The notes beneath the pieces were generated by a model. That model was not told the origin of the DNA and did not search any database. It was given only the letters and a program-made list of their open reading frames with translations. Position numbers and translations under genes: made by a program. From Gammaproteobacteria bacterium (GTDB lineage: Bacteria; Pseudomonadota; Gammaproteobacteria; Coxiellales; Coxiellaceae): a stretch of DNA of 64,000 nucleotides. Positions 1 through 9,510 of the stretch are shown here, piece by piece. Each line of letters starts with the position of its first letter. Positions within the stretch are counted from its first letter, which is position 1. The DNA is taken from the NCBI GenBank assembly GCA_026399315.1, contig JAPLRF010000029.1, positions 19,270 to 83,269 on the forward strand, in the 5' to 3' direction.

Positions 1-1
1 G

Positions 2-76
2 GCTGTTATTGCATTGCTGGCATTGGGGGTGTTTCGTTGTATCACGCGCACCCTGCCGGGCGCGTTTCTGAAATAA
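2..76 (+). CDS. 3' end of a gene entering from the left, product unknown
   Basis: An open frame runs from the left edge for 24 codons to a TAA that abuts the stop codon of the convergent gltX. The peptide is a hydrophobic stretch (AVIALLALGVF) followed by an Arg-containing tail, as in the last membrane segment of an inner-membrane protein. Too short to assign; a chance open frame is possible. Confidence 0.35.
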   Translation, partial: AVIALLALGVFRCITRTLPGAFLK

Positions 77-1459
77 TTATAATAAATTCAATCTTTGCAA
101 TACTCTTTCTTTTCCAATTAACTGCATCGTCAGATCAATAGACGGTGAAACAGTACCACCCGTTACTGCCACTCGCAGAGGTTGTGCCAACTGCCCCATT
201 TTCACACTTTGCTCTGTAGAAATAGTCGTAATTGCCTGATGTAGGGATTCTTTCGTCCATTCAGTCATGGCTGAAAAATAATCATGCGCTGCTTTTAATA
301 GCTGCAATGCTTCTGGTGTTAAATATTTTTTGACAGCCGCATCATCATAAATTAATGTATCGGTGAAAAAATATCGGCTATTTACAGCCATTTCTTTCAA
401 TGTTTTCACACGTTCCTTTTGTGCGTCCATAACTGAAATGAGCGAAGGGCCGTGAGCATAATCAACATTTAATTTTTTTAACTGATCCGCAAAAGCATTT
501 TCATACTCAGCAGGATTTTTAGTTTTCAGGTAATGTTGATTTAACCAATTCAATTTTTCCATGTTAAATGCAGCGGGAGAATTATTAATATGCGTCAAAT
601 CAAAGTATGAAATTAATTCTTCGCGCGAAAAAATTTCTTGATCGCCATGGGACCACCCCAAGCGCACCAGGTAATTAATTAAGGCTTCAGGCAAGTAACC
701 TTCATCACAAAACTGCATCACACTCACTGCGCCATGACGCTTCGATAGTCGCTGACCATCGCTTCCTAAAATCATCGGCAAATGCGCATAACGTGGCAAT
801 GGTGCACCCAATGCTAATAACATATTAATTTGTCGCGGCGTATTATTAATGTGATCATCACCCCGAATAACATCGGTAATTTTCATGTCATAATCATCCA
901 CAACAACACAAAAATTATACGTTGGAACGCCATCGGTACGCGCGATAATTAAATCATCCAACTCTGAATTATTAACAGCAATTTTTCCACGAACAAGGTC
1001 ATCAAAAACAACCGTGCCGGCTTGTGGATTTTTAAATCGTACGACAAACGGAGAATCATCGGAAAGATTTAAATCGCGGCAATGGCCGTCATAACGCGGC
1101 TTTTCTTTCTCAAGCATTTGCGCTTCACGTAATTTTTCCAAACGCTCTTTTGAACAAGTACAACGATACGCATGACCATTTTTTAGAAATTGTTGGACGA
1201 CTTCGCGATAGCGATCCATGCTTTGCATTTGATAAAACGGACCTTCATCATAACTTAATTGCAGCCAATTCATCCCATCCAAGATGGCTTGAACGGACGC
1301 TTCGTTTGATCGTTCTAAATCCGTATCTTCTACCCGCAAAATAAAAACGCCCTTGTGATGGCGTGCAAAAAGCCATGAAAATAAGGCGGTTCTTGCGCCG
1401 CCTACGTGCAAATAGCCTGTTGGGCTCGGCGCAAAACGGGTTCTGATTTGAGATGTCAT
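77..1459 (-). CDS. gltX: Glutamyl-tRNA synthetase
   Basis: Cytoplasmic class I aminoacyl-tRNA synthetase that charges tRNA-Glu with glutamate. The 460-residue protein opens with the family signature [18 protein letters not shown], which holds the HIGH-type motif (HVGG), and carries the KMSKS-type loop as RLSKRHGA near residue 240. A Cys-rich CTCSKERL stretch near residue 100 matches the zinc-binding region of bacterial GluRS. Length is close to the usual 465-490. It lies tail to tail with the partial gene on its left and is transcribed towards it. The tRNA-Glu substrate gene is in this window at 46697-46769. No irregularity is seen; assignment is very secure. Confidence 0.97.
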   Translation of the reverse strand: MTSQIRTRFAPSPTGYLHVGGARTALFSWLFARHHKGVFILRVEDTDLERSNEASVQAILDGMNWLQLSYDEGPFYQMQSMDRYREVVQQFLKNGHAYRCTCSKERLEKLREAQMLEKEKPRYDGHCRDLNLSDDSPFVVRFKNPQAGTVVFDDLVRGKIAVNNSELDDLIIARTDGVPTYNFCVVVDDYDMKITDVIRGDDHINNTPRQINMLLALGAPLPRYAHLPMILGSDGQRLSKRHGAVSVMQFCDEGYLPEALINYLVRLGWSHGDQEIFSREELISYFDLTHINNSPAAFNMEKLNWLNQHYLKTKNPAEYENAFADQLKKLNVDYAHGPSLISVMDAQKERVKTLKEMAVNSRYFFTDTLIYDDAAVKKYLTPEALQLLKAAHDYFSAMTEWTKESLHQAITTISTEQSVKMGQLAQPLRVAVTGGTVSPSIDLTMQLIGKERVLQRLNLL

Positions 1460-1564
1460 TGATTCATATCCTGATTTTTAAAGGCAATAATGCAGTTTAT
1501 AGCAGCATTCCTGAAAATAAAACACTTTAGTTTTATTTCTATTGAAATGATCGAGACGCCATGA

Positions 1565-2398
1565 CTATTTAAACAAGTTATTTAACACCATCGCCAATCG
1601 ATCGCCCGACAGCACAACTTGTTCACGCACAACTGTTTGGCCTTGTGCAATATAGGCATCTGTTGGCACCGCATTAGGTTGAATTTGATATACTGAAGTC
1701 ACCGCCAACTGATGACTTTCCTGTGCCCACTGCATTGGCGACATCACCCCTAATCGCGCCCCAAAAAATGACTTTGGATATTCTGCCATTAATTGTTTTG
1801 CCAAGGTCTCAACTTGATAATAATAAAAATGATAATGGCCTGGCGCACTATAAAACAGTCCCAATCCTTCATCCCAGTACTGATGTAAATTATCGGAAAT
1901 GGCGGTTTTAATTTGAAACCGATTACCGCCTTCATCCCCTTGAGGAAATGTAGTGTCATATAAAGTTGTGCAATGCAGTGGCTGGTGAATATCACCTAAA
2001 AAATGAATTAAAAAACTTAAATATTTTGCACGGCGATTATTTTTTTCTGACTTATCCGCAACAATTTTTTCAGCCTCTGTGATTTCGGTCGCCACATTTT
2101 GGGCGTTAAGAGCTGCTGTTTTGATATTGTCTTTCACAAAAGGCAAATCAATAAAGTGCCACGCGCTATATTGCGGTGATGTTTTTCTAATTTGATCTGG
2201 CCATGTCGATGCTTTTAAAAATCGTTCATCCGGGTATTTTGACTTAAAACGAATTTCCGTTAACGCATCAATTTTCTCTTTTGCGCTGGGTGTTAATTGA
2301 TCGTAGGCAATTTGTGCTATTACACGATGACCACTACCATTCCACGCAAAAATAGCCGATGAGAAAAATAAAAATAGAATAAAAATTATTTTATTCAT
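1565..2398 (-). CDS. Secreted S1/P1-type nuclease
   Basis: Zinc-dependent single-strand nuclease/3'-nucleotidase family. The chosen ATG (2398) starts an exact signal peptide, MNKIIFILFLFFSSAIFAW; an ATG 33 bases upstream would bury it. The mature protein would begin with the conserved Trp of this family, whose free N-terminus binds zinc, followed by WNGSGHRVIA. Other zinc ligands are visible in STWPDQI, SAWHFID, FLIHFLGDIHQPLH and HQYWDEG. At 277 residues it has the normal family size. It stands alone between gltX and the glutamate-synthase-like pseudogene. In Legionella such enzymes are exported nucleases; an export or nutrient role here is inference. Confidence 0.9.
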   Translation of the reverse strand: MNKIIFILFLFFSSAIFAWNGSGHRVIAQIAYDQLTPSAKEKIDALTEIRFKSKYPDERFLKASTWPDQIRKTSPQYSAWHFIDLPFVKDNIKTAALNAQNVATEITEAEKIVADKSEKNNRRAKYLSFLIHFLGDIHQPLHCTTLYDTTFPQGDEGGNRFQIKTAISDNLHQYWDEGLGLFYSAPGHYHFYYYQVETLAKQLMAEYPKSFFGARLGVMSPMQWAQESHQLAVTSVYQIQPNAVPTDAYIAQGQTVVREQVVLSGDRLAMVLNNLFK

Positions 2399-2461
2399 AA
2401 TGCGTCCATATGATTTTAAAAACGAAATCATAGCAGATCATAAATAATTTTATATACGTAG

Positions 2462-3936
2462 TCAGTTGAGTACATCGCTCACTCTGGCTTCTATGTCAGG
2501 ATATAGTTTCGCCATTGAAACAGAAACTCCCGTGCTCGTCACAATTCTTGCGTGATTACGCGTTAATTCTCTTGGTTCATGGACGCCACACGAATGACAC
2601 ATCACACCTACTTCATAATTCACCCGTCGCACATAATTTGCCACATTTAAGGCTTTTGATTTTACATCAAGCCCACTTACTTTTCGTGGATTATGCGTGG
2701 TGATGCCTGTTGGGCAAGTATTATTATGGCAACGCAGCGCTTGAATACACCCCAATGAAAATAGAAATCCGCGCGCTGAATTCACAAAATCAGCACCCGC
2801 ACATAACGCCGCCATCACCGCGCCTGCCGTCACCATTTTTCCCGATGCAATGACTTTGATTCGCTCACGCAAACCATATTCTTTTAATTTATCAACCAGT
2901 GTTGGCAATGTTTCGGTAATCGACAACCCCATGTAATCAGCAAGGGATTCAGGTGCTGCACCCGTTCCGCCTTCTGCACCATCGATCGTAATAAAGTCAG
3001 GCGCTGAGGCTATGCCACGCTTCTGAATCAATGAAAACAATTCATCCAGCCACTCAAAGCTCCCTAAAACTACCTTAAACCCAACCGGTTTTTCACTCAC
3101 ATCGCGCACATGATTAATAAAATTAATTAATTCTTCAGAGTTACCGATTTCAGGGTGGCGATTGGGGCTCACAGAATCTTCCATCGGCGTAATGCCGCGA
3201 ATTTTAGCAATTTCTGGCGTTACTTTAATCGCTGGTAAAAGACCGCCTTTTCCCGGTTTTGCGCCTTGACTCAATTTGACTTCAAACATTTTAATTTGCG
3301 GCAATGCGGCCAATTCTTTCAGCCGTTCATCAGAGAAATTCCCAGCAGGATCGCGAAAACCATATTTTGCGGTACCAATTTGGGCAATCAAATCGCAACC
3401 CCCCTCGAGATGATATTGCGATACACCGCCTTCACGCCATATGATAACGCAGCTATCGCATTTTTTGATAAAGCACCATAACTCATTGCAGAAATATTTA
3501 AGATTGAGTAAGCAACATAGGGATTTGTTGTTTGAGGGCCGAAAGTAATAGGCCGTGCTTCTGCTGCATCCTCTCCCAATAAAGGAAATGGCGCATCGAC
3601 AAAAAGAATGGTACCCGGCTTTTGTAGATCACGCGTTGTTCCAAAGCCTATTGTGGTATCCACATTTTCTGCTGCGCGATAAATCCATTCACGCTGATCG
3701 CGATTAAAAGGCAATTCCTCACGATCACGCGCATAAAAATACTGGCGCAAATAAACCCCCAAATCCTGCGCAAAGTAACGAATACGGCCAATCACAGGGT
3801 AATTACGCAGGATTGTGTCTTTCGTTTGCGACACATCAAGAAAATAGGTAACAAAGACCGTTACGAAAAACAGCAAGACAACAATATGAATGATGTATTT
3901 GTCGGTGATACCAACCAACGAGAGTAAATGCTCCAT
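2462..3936 (-). pseudogene. FMN-dependent glutamate-synthase-like protein, broken by a deletion with frameshift
   Basis: Two frames together make a membrane-anchored protein with the glutamate synthase central/FMN domain. The N-terminal part starts best at 3936, behind a good AGGAG, with one membrane segment (YIIHIVVLLFFVTVFVTYFL), and runs to ISAMSYGALSKNAIAAL. The C-terminal part resumes with EGGVSQYHLEGGCDLIAQ and contains IKLSQGAKPG-type and DGAEGGTGAAP segments and CHNNTCPTGI. At the junction (about 3425-3450) roughly ten residues that intact relatives carry between ALxxNAIxAL and GEGG are missing and the frame changes, so a stop follows at 3388. The loss of conserved codons argues for true inactivation, not base-calling error. 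Both halves are otherwise well preserved, so the event looks recent. Confidence 0.85.
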
Positions 3937-4068
3937 GCCAAAGATCTCCTGATTTTCCTCATAACCTGAGCTAGTGTATCTGAGATAGTAGCAGCTTAAA
4001 ATATGAATTGTCATTTTTCGGCGCATCACGCTAGAATGACGCTTTGAAACTATTGCCGGGAAACACAC

Positions 4069-5064
4069 ATGTCTTTTTTTGCTGCTTATGGTCTTTTCTT
4101 TTTAAAAACACTCACCATCGTCATTGCGATTCTTGCTGTCGTTATCGTTATCATTGCCCTTAAAGCGAAAGCAAAGGCCGACCAAGACGGTACTTTACAT
4201 ATTAAAAAGTTAAATGAGAAATATGAGGATATCGCTGATATCGTTAATAGCGAAATACAATCCAAGGCTGAAAAAAAAGCGCTCAAGGCAGCCCAAAAGA
4301 AAGAAAAAAAGGAATCCAAAAAAGATGAAATAAAAAACCGTATTTTTGTGATGGATTTCGATGGTGATATTAAGGCATCCGCGGTTGATGATTTGCGTGA
4401 AACCATTACTGCAGTTTTATTAACAGCAAAACCAACGGATCAAGTTTTATTGCGATTGGAAAGTGGTGGCGGCATGGTGCATGGTTATGGATTAGCATCA
4501 TCACAGTTACAACGCTTACGCGATGCAAAAATTAATTTAGTAGCATCAATTGATAAAGTAGCAGCAAGTGGTGGATATATGATGGCCTGTGTTGCAAACA
4601 CGATTATTGCAGCCCCATTTTCAATTATTGGATCCATCGGCGTCGTTGCACAGCTACCCAACTTTCATAAATTATTAGAGAAAAATAATATTGATTTCGA
4701 ACAAGTAACAGCCGGGGAATATAAACGCACGCTCACGCTATTTGGAAAAAACACCGCAGAAGGACGCGAAAAATTACAAGCTGAAATCAATGAAACACAT
4801 GATTTATTTAAATCATTTGTGAAAGACCATCGCGCCAATGTGGCGATAGATGAAGTGGCAACTGGCGAGCATTGGTTTGCAACACAGTGCATTGAAAAAA
4901 GACTGGTCGATAAATTACAAACAAGCGATGATTATTTGTTACAACATAAAGATGAATTTGATATTTATGAAATTGCTTTTAAAATAAGACAGTCATTTGC
5001 AAAACGCTTGGGATTTTTTGCTCAGAATACATTAAACCATTTATTTAAAAACAGCGGTTACTGA
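4069..5064 (+). CDS. sohB: S49-family membrane-anchored serine peptidase SohB
   Basis: Signal-peptide-peptidase-A/SohB family protease facing the periplasm. An N-terminal membrane segment (residues about 5-30) is followed by a Lys/Glu-rich coiled stretch (residues 65-85) and the S49 domain. The catalytic Ser lies in KVAASGGYMMA and the Lys in AGEYKRTLT, as in E. coli SohB; SIGVVAQLPN is typical of SohB. The 331 residues fit the family (about 350). It begins divergently from the glutamate-synthase-like gene, whose promoter region it shares, and is followed after 2 bases by the CDF exporter, so the two are probably cotranscribed. Confidence 0.93.
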   Translation: MSFFAAYGLFFLKTLTIVIAILAVVIVIIALKAKAKADQDGTLHIKKLNEKYEDIADIVNSEIQSKAEKKALKAAQKKEKKESKKDEIKNRIFVMDFDGDIKASAVDDLRETITAVLLTAKPTDQVLLRLESGGGMVHGYGLASSQLQRLRDAKINLVASIDKVAASGGYMMACVANTIIAAPFSIIGSIGVVAQLPNFHKLLEKNNIDFEQVTAGEYKRTLTLFGKNTAEGREKLQAEINETHDLFKSFVKDHRANVAIDEVATGEHWFATQCIEKRLVDKLQTSDDYLLQHKDEFDIYEIAFKIRQSFAKRLGFFAQNTLNHLFKNSGY

Positions 5065-5066
5065 TT

Positions 5067-5990
5067 ATGGCGCACAAACACACTCACGATCACAAACACA
5101 CTCACGATCATTCTCACGGCAAAAACGCGCCATCGCGCGTATTATCAATTGCCATCGGCGTTATTTTAATTTACGCCTGTATTGAAGCATTAACCGGCTG
5201 GCATGCAGGTTCTCTTGCGCTGATGGGTGACGCAGGTCACATGGTTTCTGATGCCTTGTCATTAGGCATTGCCGCATTGGCTGTTTGGGTTGCTAAAAAA
5301 CCCGCTTCACGTACACACTCCTATGGCATGGGGCGCGCTGAAGTGGTTGCTGCATGGTTTAGTAGTTTGCTGATGCTGGTTATTTCATTGGGTATTATTG
5401 TCGCCGCAGTGGACCGGATTCATTCACCTGTTAAAGTGAATGGCGTAACCGTAATGATCATCGCCTTTATCGGCATGTTAATTAATTTATTCATTGCGTC
5501 AATGCTTGCGAAAAGCGAACGCACATTGAATATGCGTGCGGCTTTGTTGCATGTTTTAAGCGATTTATTGGGCTCCTTTGCAGCGCTGGTTGCAGGTGCT
5601 GTGATTTATTTTACGAAATGGTATCCAATCGATCCCATCCTATCTATTTTAATTGGCGTATTAATTATTATTTCCAGCTTTCGTTTATTGCGTGAATCAC
5701 TGCGTATTTTAATGGAAGGTGTTCCGATGCACATTAACCTAGAAACTGTTTCGCAAGAATTAAAATCTGTCGATGGCGTTTTAGATATTCATGATTTACA
5801 TGTTTGGACATTATCATCCGGCAGTATTGCATTGTCTGCGCACGTCAATATTCATGAAATCGCAGAATGGCAAGTCATTTTAAATAAATTATCAAAATTA
5901 CTCGACATGAAACATCATATTCATCACATTTCACTGCAACCAGAAGCCGATATTTTCGACTGTAAACCTTGCGATAAAAAAACACATTGA
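5067..5990 (+). CDS. Cation diffusion facilitator (zinc/cadmium-type efflux)
   Basis: Inner-membrane metal/proton antiporter of the CzcD/ZitB group. The N-terminus is a His-rich tandem repeat (KHTHDHKHTHDHSHG) typical of zinc-handling CDF proteins. Six membrane segments follow, with the HD metal site in LMGDAGHMVSDALS (segment 2) and LLHVLSDLLGSF (segment 5). The C-terminal cytoplasmic domain carries the DIHDLHVWTLSSG signature. Length 307 is normal. It starts 2 bases after sohB and is followed 9 bases later by oxyR, an arrangement that suggests one transcript. The exact metal cannot be read from sequence; zinc is most likely. Confidence 0.93.
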   Translation: MAHKHTHDHKHTHDHSHGKNAPSRVLSIAIGVILIYACIEALTGWHAGSLALMGDAGHMVSDALSLGIAALAVWVAKKPASRTHSYGMGRAEVVAAWFSSLLMLVISLGIIVAAVDRIHSPVKVNGVTVMIIAFIGMLINLFIASMLAKSERTLNMRAALLHVLSDLLGSFAALVAGAVIYFTKWYPIDPILSILIGVLIIISSFRLLRESLRILMEGVPMHINLETVSQELKSVDGVLDIHDLHVWTLSSGSIALSAHVNIHEIAEWQVILNKLSKLLDMKHHIHHISLQPEADIFDCKPCDKKTH

Positions 5991-5999
5991 CGAGGAAAA

Positions 6000-6910
6000 A
6001 TGACACTCACTGAGCTGAATTATATTGTTGCATTAGCGAAAACAAAGCACTTTGGCAATGCAGCAAAAGCATGTCACGTCAGCCAACCCACCCTCAGTGT
6101 CGCTGTTTCAAAAATAGAATCGTCACTGGGCATTGCTATTTTTGAACGGCATCACCACGATATTCGCATCACTGAAACGGGTGAAAAAATTATTCTGCAA
6201 GCCCAGCGTTCTCTTGAAGAAGTTTCAAAAATAAAAGAAATCGCAATGCACGACAAAACACACTTAACGTCAACTCTCAGAATTGGTGCAATTTATACCG
6301 TCGCACCCTATTTATTTCCCGCATTAATTCCAAAAATAAAAAAACATGCGCCGAAAATGCCGTTAATTATTCAGGAAGATTTTACTGCTAATTTAAGAAC
6401 CAAATTACAACACGGCGAATTGGATGCGATCTTTATTGCACTGCCTTTTACAGAAACAGGGATTTTATAACCAAAAAATTATACGAAGAGCCGTTTGTCG
6501 TATTAATGCCAAATGAACACCCCTTATCTAAGCATAAGAACATCACTTGCGCTGATTTAAAAAATGAAAATATTTTATTACTGGGTGCGGGTAATTGTTT
6601 TAGAGACCAGGTTATTAAAGCCTGCCCGCAATGTTGCAAAGCAACAGGTGATCAAGAAACGATTGAAGGCACCTCATTAGAAACATTGCGTCACATGGTT
6701 GCTGCCGGCATGGGCATTACCATTTTGCCAAGTACTGCAACGCAAATTAAGCATTACGATAAATTGCTTTGCGTTCGTCCTTTTAAAACAAACATCCCGC
6801 AAAGAACAATTGCCTTAGCGTGGCGATCAAGCTTCCCGCGCACTAAGGCAATTGATGTGCTTATTCAATCGATTTCGGATTGTCATTTGAATGGGGTTTG
6901 TTTGATTTAG
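6000..6910 (+). pseudogene. oxyR: OxyR-type peroxide regulator, single-base frameshift
   Basis: LysR-family activator of peroxide defence. The first frame gives the winged helix (MTLTELNYIVALAKTKHFGN) and half of the sensor domain, ending early at 6470 in ETGIL. One extra T in the TTTT at 6463-6466 would give ETGIFITKKLYEEPF and join the second frame, which continues to 6910 without another defect. The redox cysteines of OxyR appear to be kept (GNCFRDQVIKACPQCC), as is TSLETLRHMVAAGMGITILP. Start is set by GAGG nine bases upstream. Because everything else is intact the defect is either very recent or a sequencing error; it is not at a classical slippery heptamer. Confidence 0.85.
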
Positions 6911-7024
6911 CAGTATCATTTAAGCGATAGCAAAAGCCTATCAATACGATAGAAACTTTCAATTTCATTAATAATTCTATTTCTTCTATCCTGTTCATCT
7001 GTTTCACTAATCAGGAGAAAGACA

Positions 7025-7213
7025 ATGAGAATACAACCTAATGCAACTTTTAAAGAAATAACCCAAGCGGGACGTATTTTTAAGGTTGTCAAAATTGAGC
7101 GCTGGAATCAACTAGCAAATGCATTAGTTGACCCAGAACTAAGGCGTCCAAATTTACCTAAACGCGTTCCCCTTGTTTTGGACCGTGCAAATCACCCCGC
7201 TTCTCCGAATTAA
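7025..7213 (+). CDS. Small hypothetical protein
   Basis: A 62-codon frame preceded by a good ribosome site (AGGAGAAAGACA then ATG). The peptide is basic (about 13 Lys/Arg), without signal peptide or membrane segment, and ends in a Pro/Arg-rich region (RRPNLPKRVP). I do not recognise a family. It lies alone between oxyR and a nested palindromic repeat. The strong ribosome site is the main support; it might also be the remnant of a longer gene. Confidence 0.5.
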   Translation: MRIQPNATFKEITQAGRIFKVVKIERWNQLANALVDPELRRPNLPKRVPLVLDRANHPASPN

Positions 7214-7230
7214 TTGAGCATTTTCGTATT

Positions 7231-7531
7231 CACACGCAGGCTACCGCCCATGCGCGTCAAGCTAAATAATAATTGCTTAAAATACCTGCATCATGAGCTG
7301 TATGTCATGCGTGATATGGCTATTCTTTTGCACTAGTGCATGAGTACGGAAGCCCCCGCGTTAGCGGGTGGCGAAGCGTTTTATCCTTATAAATAAGCTA
7401 TTTTATTTTTCGTACTGGCTAACGCCAGCACTTCCGTACCCATTCACTAGCCCGCTGAAAAACGACGCACTATGCATTTTATGACACAATTATTGCTTAG
7501 CTTGACGCGCATGGGCGGTAGCCTGCGTGTG
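7231..7531. repeat. Palindromic MITE-like element (family A) carrying a second element (family B) inside
   Basis: Arms of about 45 bases (starting CACACGCAGGCTACCGCCCA at 7231 and its complement ending at 7531) are nearly perfect inverted repeats. The same family occurs as a shorter uninterrupted copy at 37655-37779. The extra length here is due to a second palindromic unit at 7333-7450. It fills most of the gene-free stretch 7214-7654. Confidence 0.8.
7333..7450. repeat. Palindromic element family B, nested in family A
   Basis: Bounded by CTAGTGCATGAGTACGGAAG and its near complement ending in CTAG at 7450; each arm also folds on itself (CCCGCGTTAGCGGG; CTGGCTAACGCCAG). A second copy with the same GAGTACGGAAGC start and ACTAGCCCG end lies at 23069-23168. 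REP/BIME-like architecture. Confidence 0.75.
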
Positions 7532-7654
7532 CTGAAATGAAGACTTTGTTTACAGGTCCGGTTTTTAGGGAATGAAAGCATGTGATTTAGGGCTTTTTTG
7601 GACACCCTAACCCAGAACATAACCGCCCCGAACTAAGAGCAAGAATATAATCGA

Positions 7655-8013
7655 CTAAGTCACAGTAAAGCGATGTCCAGACTCAGCAATCCAGCGGTCA
7701 CTGATAGCAATCCACTCAGGTCCAAATTGCATACGTTCACCATAAATTTTTATTTGAAACCCAATGAGGGCAAGACGATCTTTAAAAGTGAGGGGTTGAT
7801 CCAATGCTATGACAGGTTCTCCCAGCGGCTTTGTCCCTTTTTTTTGAATATAAATAGCATAGCCAAGCTGCGCATCGCTTGCGAATGAACTACTGTGTCC
7901 AACGATATCAGTTCTTCGTCGGCAACCTGAATGTCAGGTGAAATATGAAAATCCGGAAAAACAGAATGCCAAAAATCAATGGATTCAAAATCTATTAATA
8001 CTTTGTTTGTCAT
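7655..8013 (-). CDS. Hypothetical protein in two frames joined by a -1 shift at A AAA AAG
   Basis: The first frame (MTNKVLIDFESIDFWHSVF...) reaches a stop at 7807. At an A8 tract (7838-7845) it contains, in frame, the heptamer A AAA AAG (7843-7837). A -1 shift there continues as GTKPLGEPVIALDQPLTFKD for 60 more codons, to a TAG at 7655, giving about 119 residues. The downstream peptide is sensible protein sequence (GERMQFGPEWIAISDRWIAE), which supports a single gene. No family recognised, no signal peptide. It could be programmed frameshifting, a fresh mutation or an undercalled homopolymer. Confidence 0.6.
7837..7843 (-). promoter_or_regulatory. Candidate -1 frameshift heptamer A AAA AAG
   Basis: The heptamer sits in the X XXY YYZ register of the upstream frame (TTC AAA AAA AAG), the register used by E. 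coli dnaX. The direction needed to restore the long frame is exactly -1. No strong stimulatory stem was recognised downstream. An A8 tract is also a common place for sequencing error. Confidence 0.35.
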
Positions 8014-8081
8014 TTTACTTCCCTGTTGACTTTTTTGACCTGCAGCTTAATTGTAAAATTGCATGGCTAGAAATAAACACG

Positions 8082-9032
8082 TCATGACTTTAATAATTTT
8101 TCATCACGCAGCGTCTTGGGCAACGCAAAAGTAATTGTTTCGGCCGTTCCCGGCATTTCTTGCGTGATTTCAGCGCCCCATTCTTTTAATTGTGCAATGA
8201 CTCCCTGCACTAAATCTTCAGGTGCTGATGCGCCAGCAGTAACACCGACCGTTTCAACTTCTTTAAACCATTCGCGTTGCAGCATGGAGGAATCATCAAT
8301 CAAATACGAGCGACAACCCATGCGCTCAGATAATTCTCTTAATCGATTTGAATTTGAACTTTCAACAGAACCCACCACAATCATCACATCACATAGCTTT
8401 GCTAATTCAGCAACCGCTTCTTGACGATTCGTTGTTGCATAACAAATATCATCTTTTTTGGGGCCTTGTATTTTGGGGAATTTCTTTTTCAATGCTGTAA
8501 TGATTTCCATCGCATCACTCACAGACAAAGTAGTTTGCGTGACGTAGGTACATTGATCTGTGTTTTTTAAATTTAATTTAAAAACATCAGCAACCGTTTC
8601 AACCAAATACATAGCGCCATCGGAATTCTTATATTGCCCCATGGTGCCTTCAACTTCAGGATGGCCGGCATGACCAATCAAAATGCATTCAATATTACGT
8701 TTTGCATAACGCGCCACTTCCATATGCACTTTCGTGACTAGCGGACATGTTGCATCAAATAAATTAAATTCTCTTTCCGCCGCTAACTGCCGCACCGCTT
8801 GCGATACACCATGCGCACTAAAAATGAGTGTCGCGCCCTTCGGAACATCAGCAATATCATCGAGAAAAATTGCACCTTTTGATTTTAATCTTTCAACCAC
8901 AGGTCGGTTGTGCACGACTTCGTGTCGCACATAAATTGGCGGGCCGAGTTGATCTAACGCGCGCTCGACAATATCAATTGCACGATCAACACCAGCACAA
9001 AAACCCCTAGGATTTGCGAGCAATACCTTCAT
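8082..9032 (-). CDS. ispH: 4-hydroxy-3-methylbut-2-enyl diphosphate reductase
   Basis: Last enzyme of the non-mevalonate isoprenoid pathway, a [4Fe-4S] protein that reduces HMBPP to IPP and DMAPP. The N-terminus [19 protein letters not shown] holds the first cluster Cys; the others lie in [12 protein letters not shown] and [21 protein letters not shown] segments, and [14 protein letters not shown] carries the third. 316 residues equals the E. coli protein. Its start overlaps the end of lspA by 26 bases, so the two are translationally linked. Works with ispD in this window and feeds ispB. Confidence 0.97.
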   Translation of the reverse strand: MKVLLANPRGFCAGVDRAIDIVERALDQLGPPIYVRHEVVHNRPVVERLKSKGAIFLDDIADVPKGATLIFSAHGVSQAVRQLAAEREFNLFDATCPLVTKVHMEVARYAKRNIECILIGHAGHPEVEGTMGQYKNSDGAMYLVETVADVFKLNLKNTDQCTYVTQTTLSVSDAMEIITALKKKFPKIQGPKKDDICYATTNRQEAVAELAKLCDVMIVVGSVESSNSNRLRELSERMGCRSYLIDDSSMLQREWFKEVETVGVTAGASAPEDLVQGVIAQLKEWGAEITQEMPGTAETITFALPKTLRDEKLLKS

Positions 9033-9510
9033 ACAATAATCTCAACACTAATAGAATTGCACCAATACAAACAGCCGAATCAGCCACGTTAAACGTCGCA
9101 TAATGCCAATTTCCCACATGGAAATCGATAAAATCAACAACACAGCCATAATGAACACGATCAATTAAATTTCCTAAAGCCCCGCCCAATATTAAACTAA
9201 TAGGCACTGCAGTACAGCAATCTGATCGCTTTAATCGACATAACCAAATTATTAAAACAGCAGAAATAATAACGGAAATTCCAGACAATAAATACAGCTG
9301 CCAACCATTTTGCGAACCCAGAAAGCTAAATGCCGCACCCGCATTAAATCGTAAAATAAAATTAAGAAACGGGAATATAGGGACAACCTGTTCCACAGAA
9401 ATATTCTGCAATACAAGTTGTTTTGTAAATTGGTCTAACACAATAACAAACACACTGAGTAGAATCCAAACAGAGGCGTTCCTATTTTTATTTTTCATTT
9501 TATGATTCAC
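9007..9510 (-). CDS. lspA: Lipoprotein signal peptidase
   Basis: Membrane aspartyl protease that removes signal peptides from diacylated prolipoproteins. Four membrane segments are evident. The catalytic Asp residues lie in [21 protein letters not shown] and [12 protein letters not shown], matching the family signature; [11 protein letters not shown] is also conserved. 167 residues, as usual (E. coli 164). Coupled to ispH downstream by overlap; upstream the degraded BRO gene separates it from ileS, which it normally follows directly. Substrates in this window include the lipoproteins at 13638 and 29870. Confidence 0.95.
   Translation of the reverse strand: MNHKMKNKNRNASVWILLSVFVIVLDQFTKQLVLQNISVEQVVPIFPFLNFILRFNAGAAFSFLGSQNGWQLYLLSGISVIISAVLIIWLCRLKRSDCCTAVPISLILGGALGNLIDRVHYGCVVDFIDFHVGNWHYATFNVADSAVCIGAILLVLRLLYEGIARKS

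Noticed and set aside
6460..6475. Programmed frameshift in oxyR
   Set aside because: The needed shift site GGG ATT TTA TAA is not a slippery heptamer in frame; ordinary indel or base-calling error is likelier.
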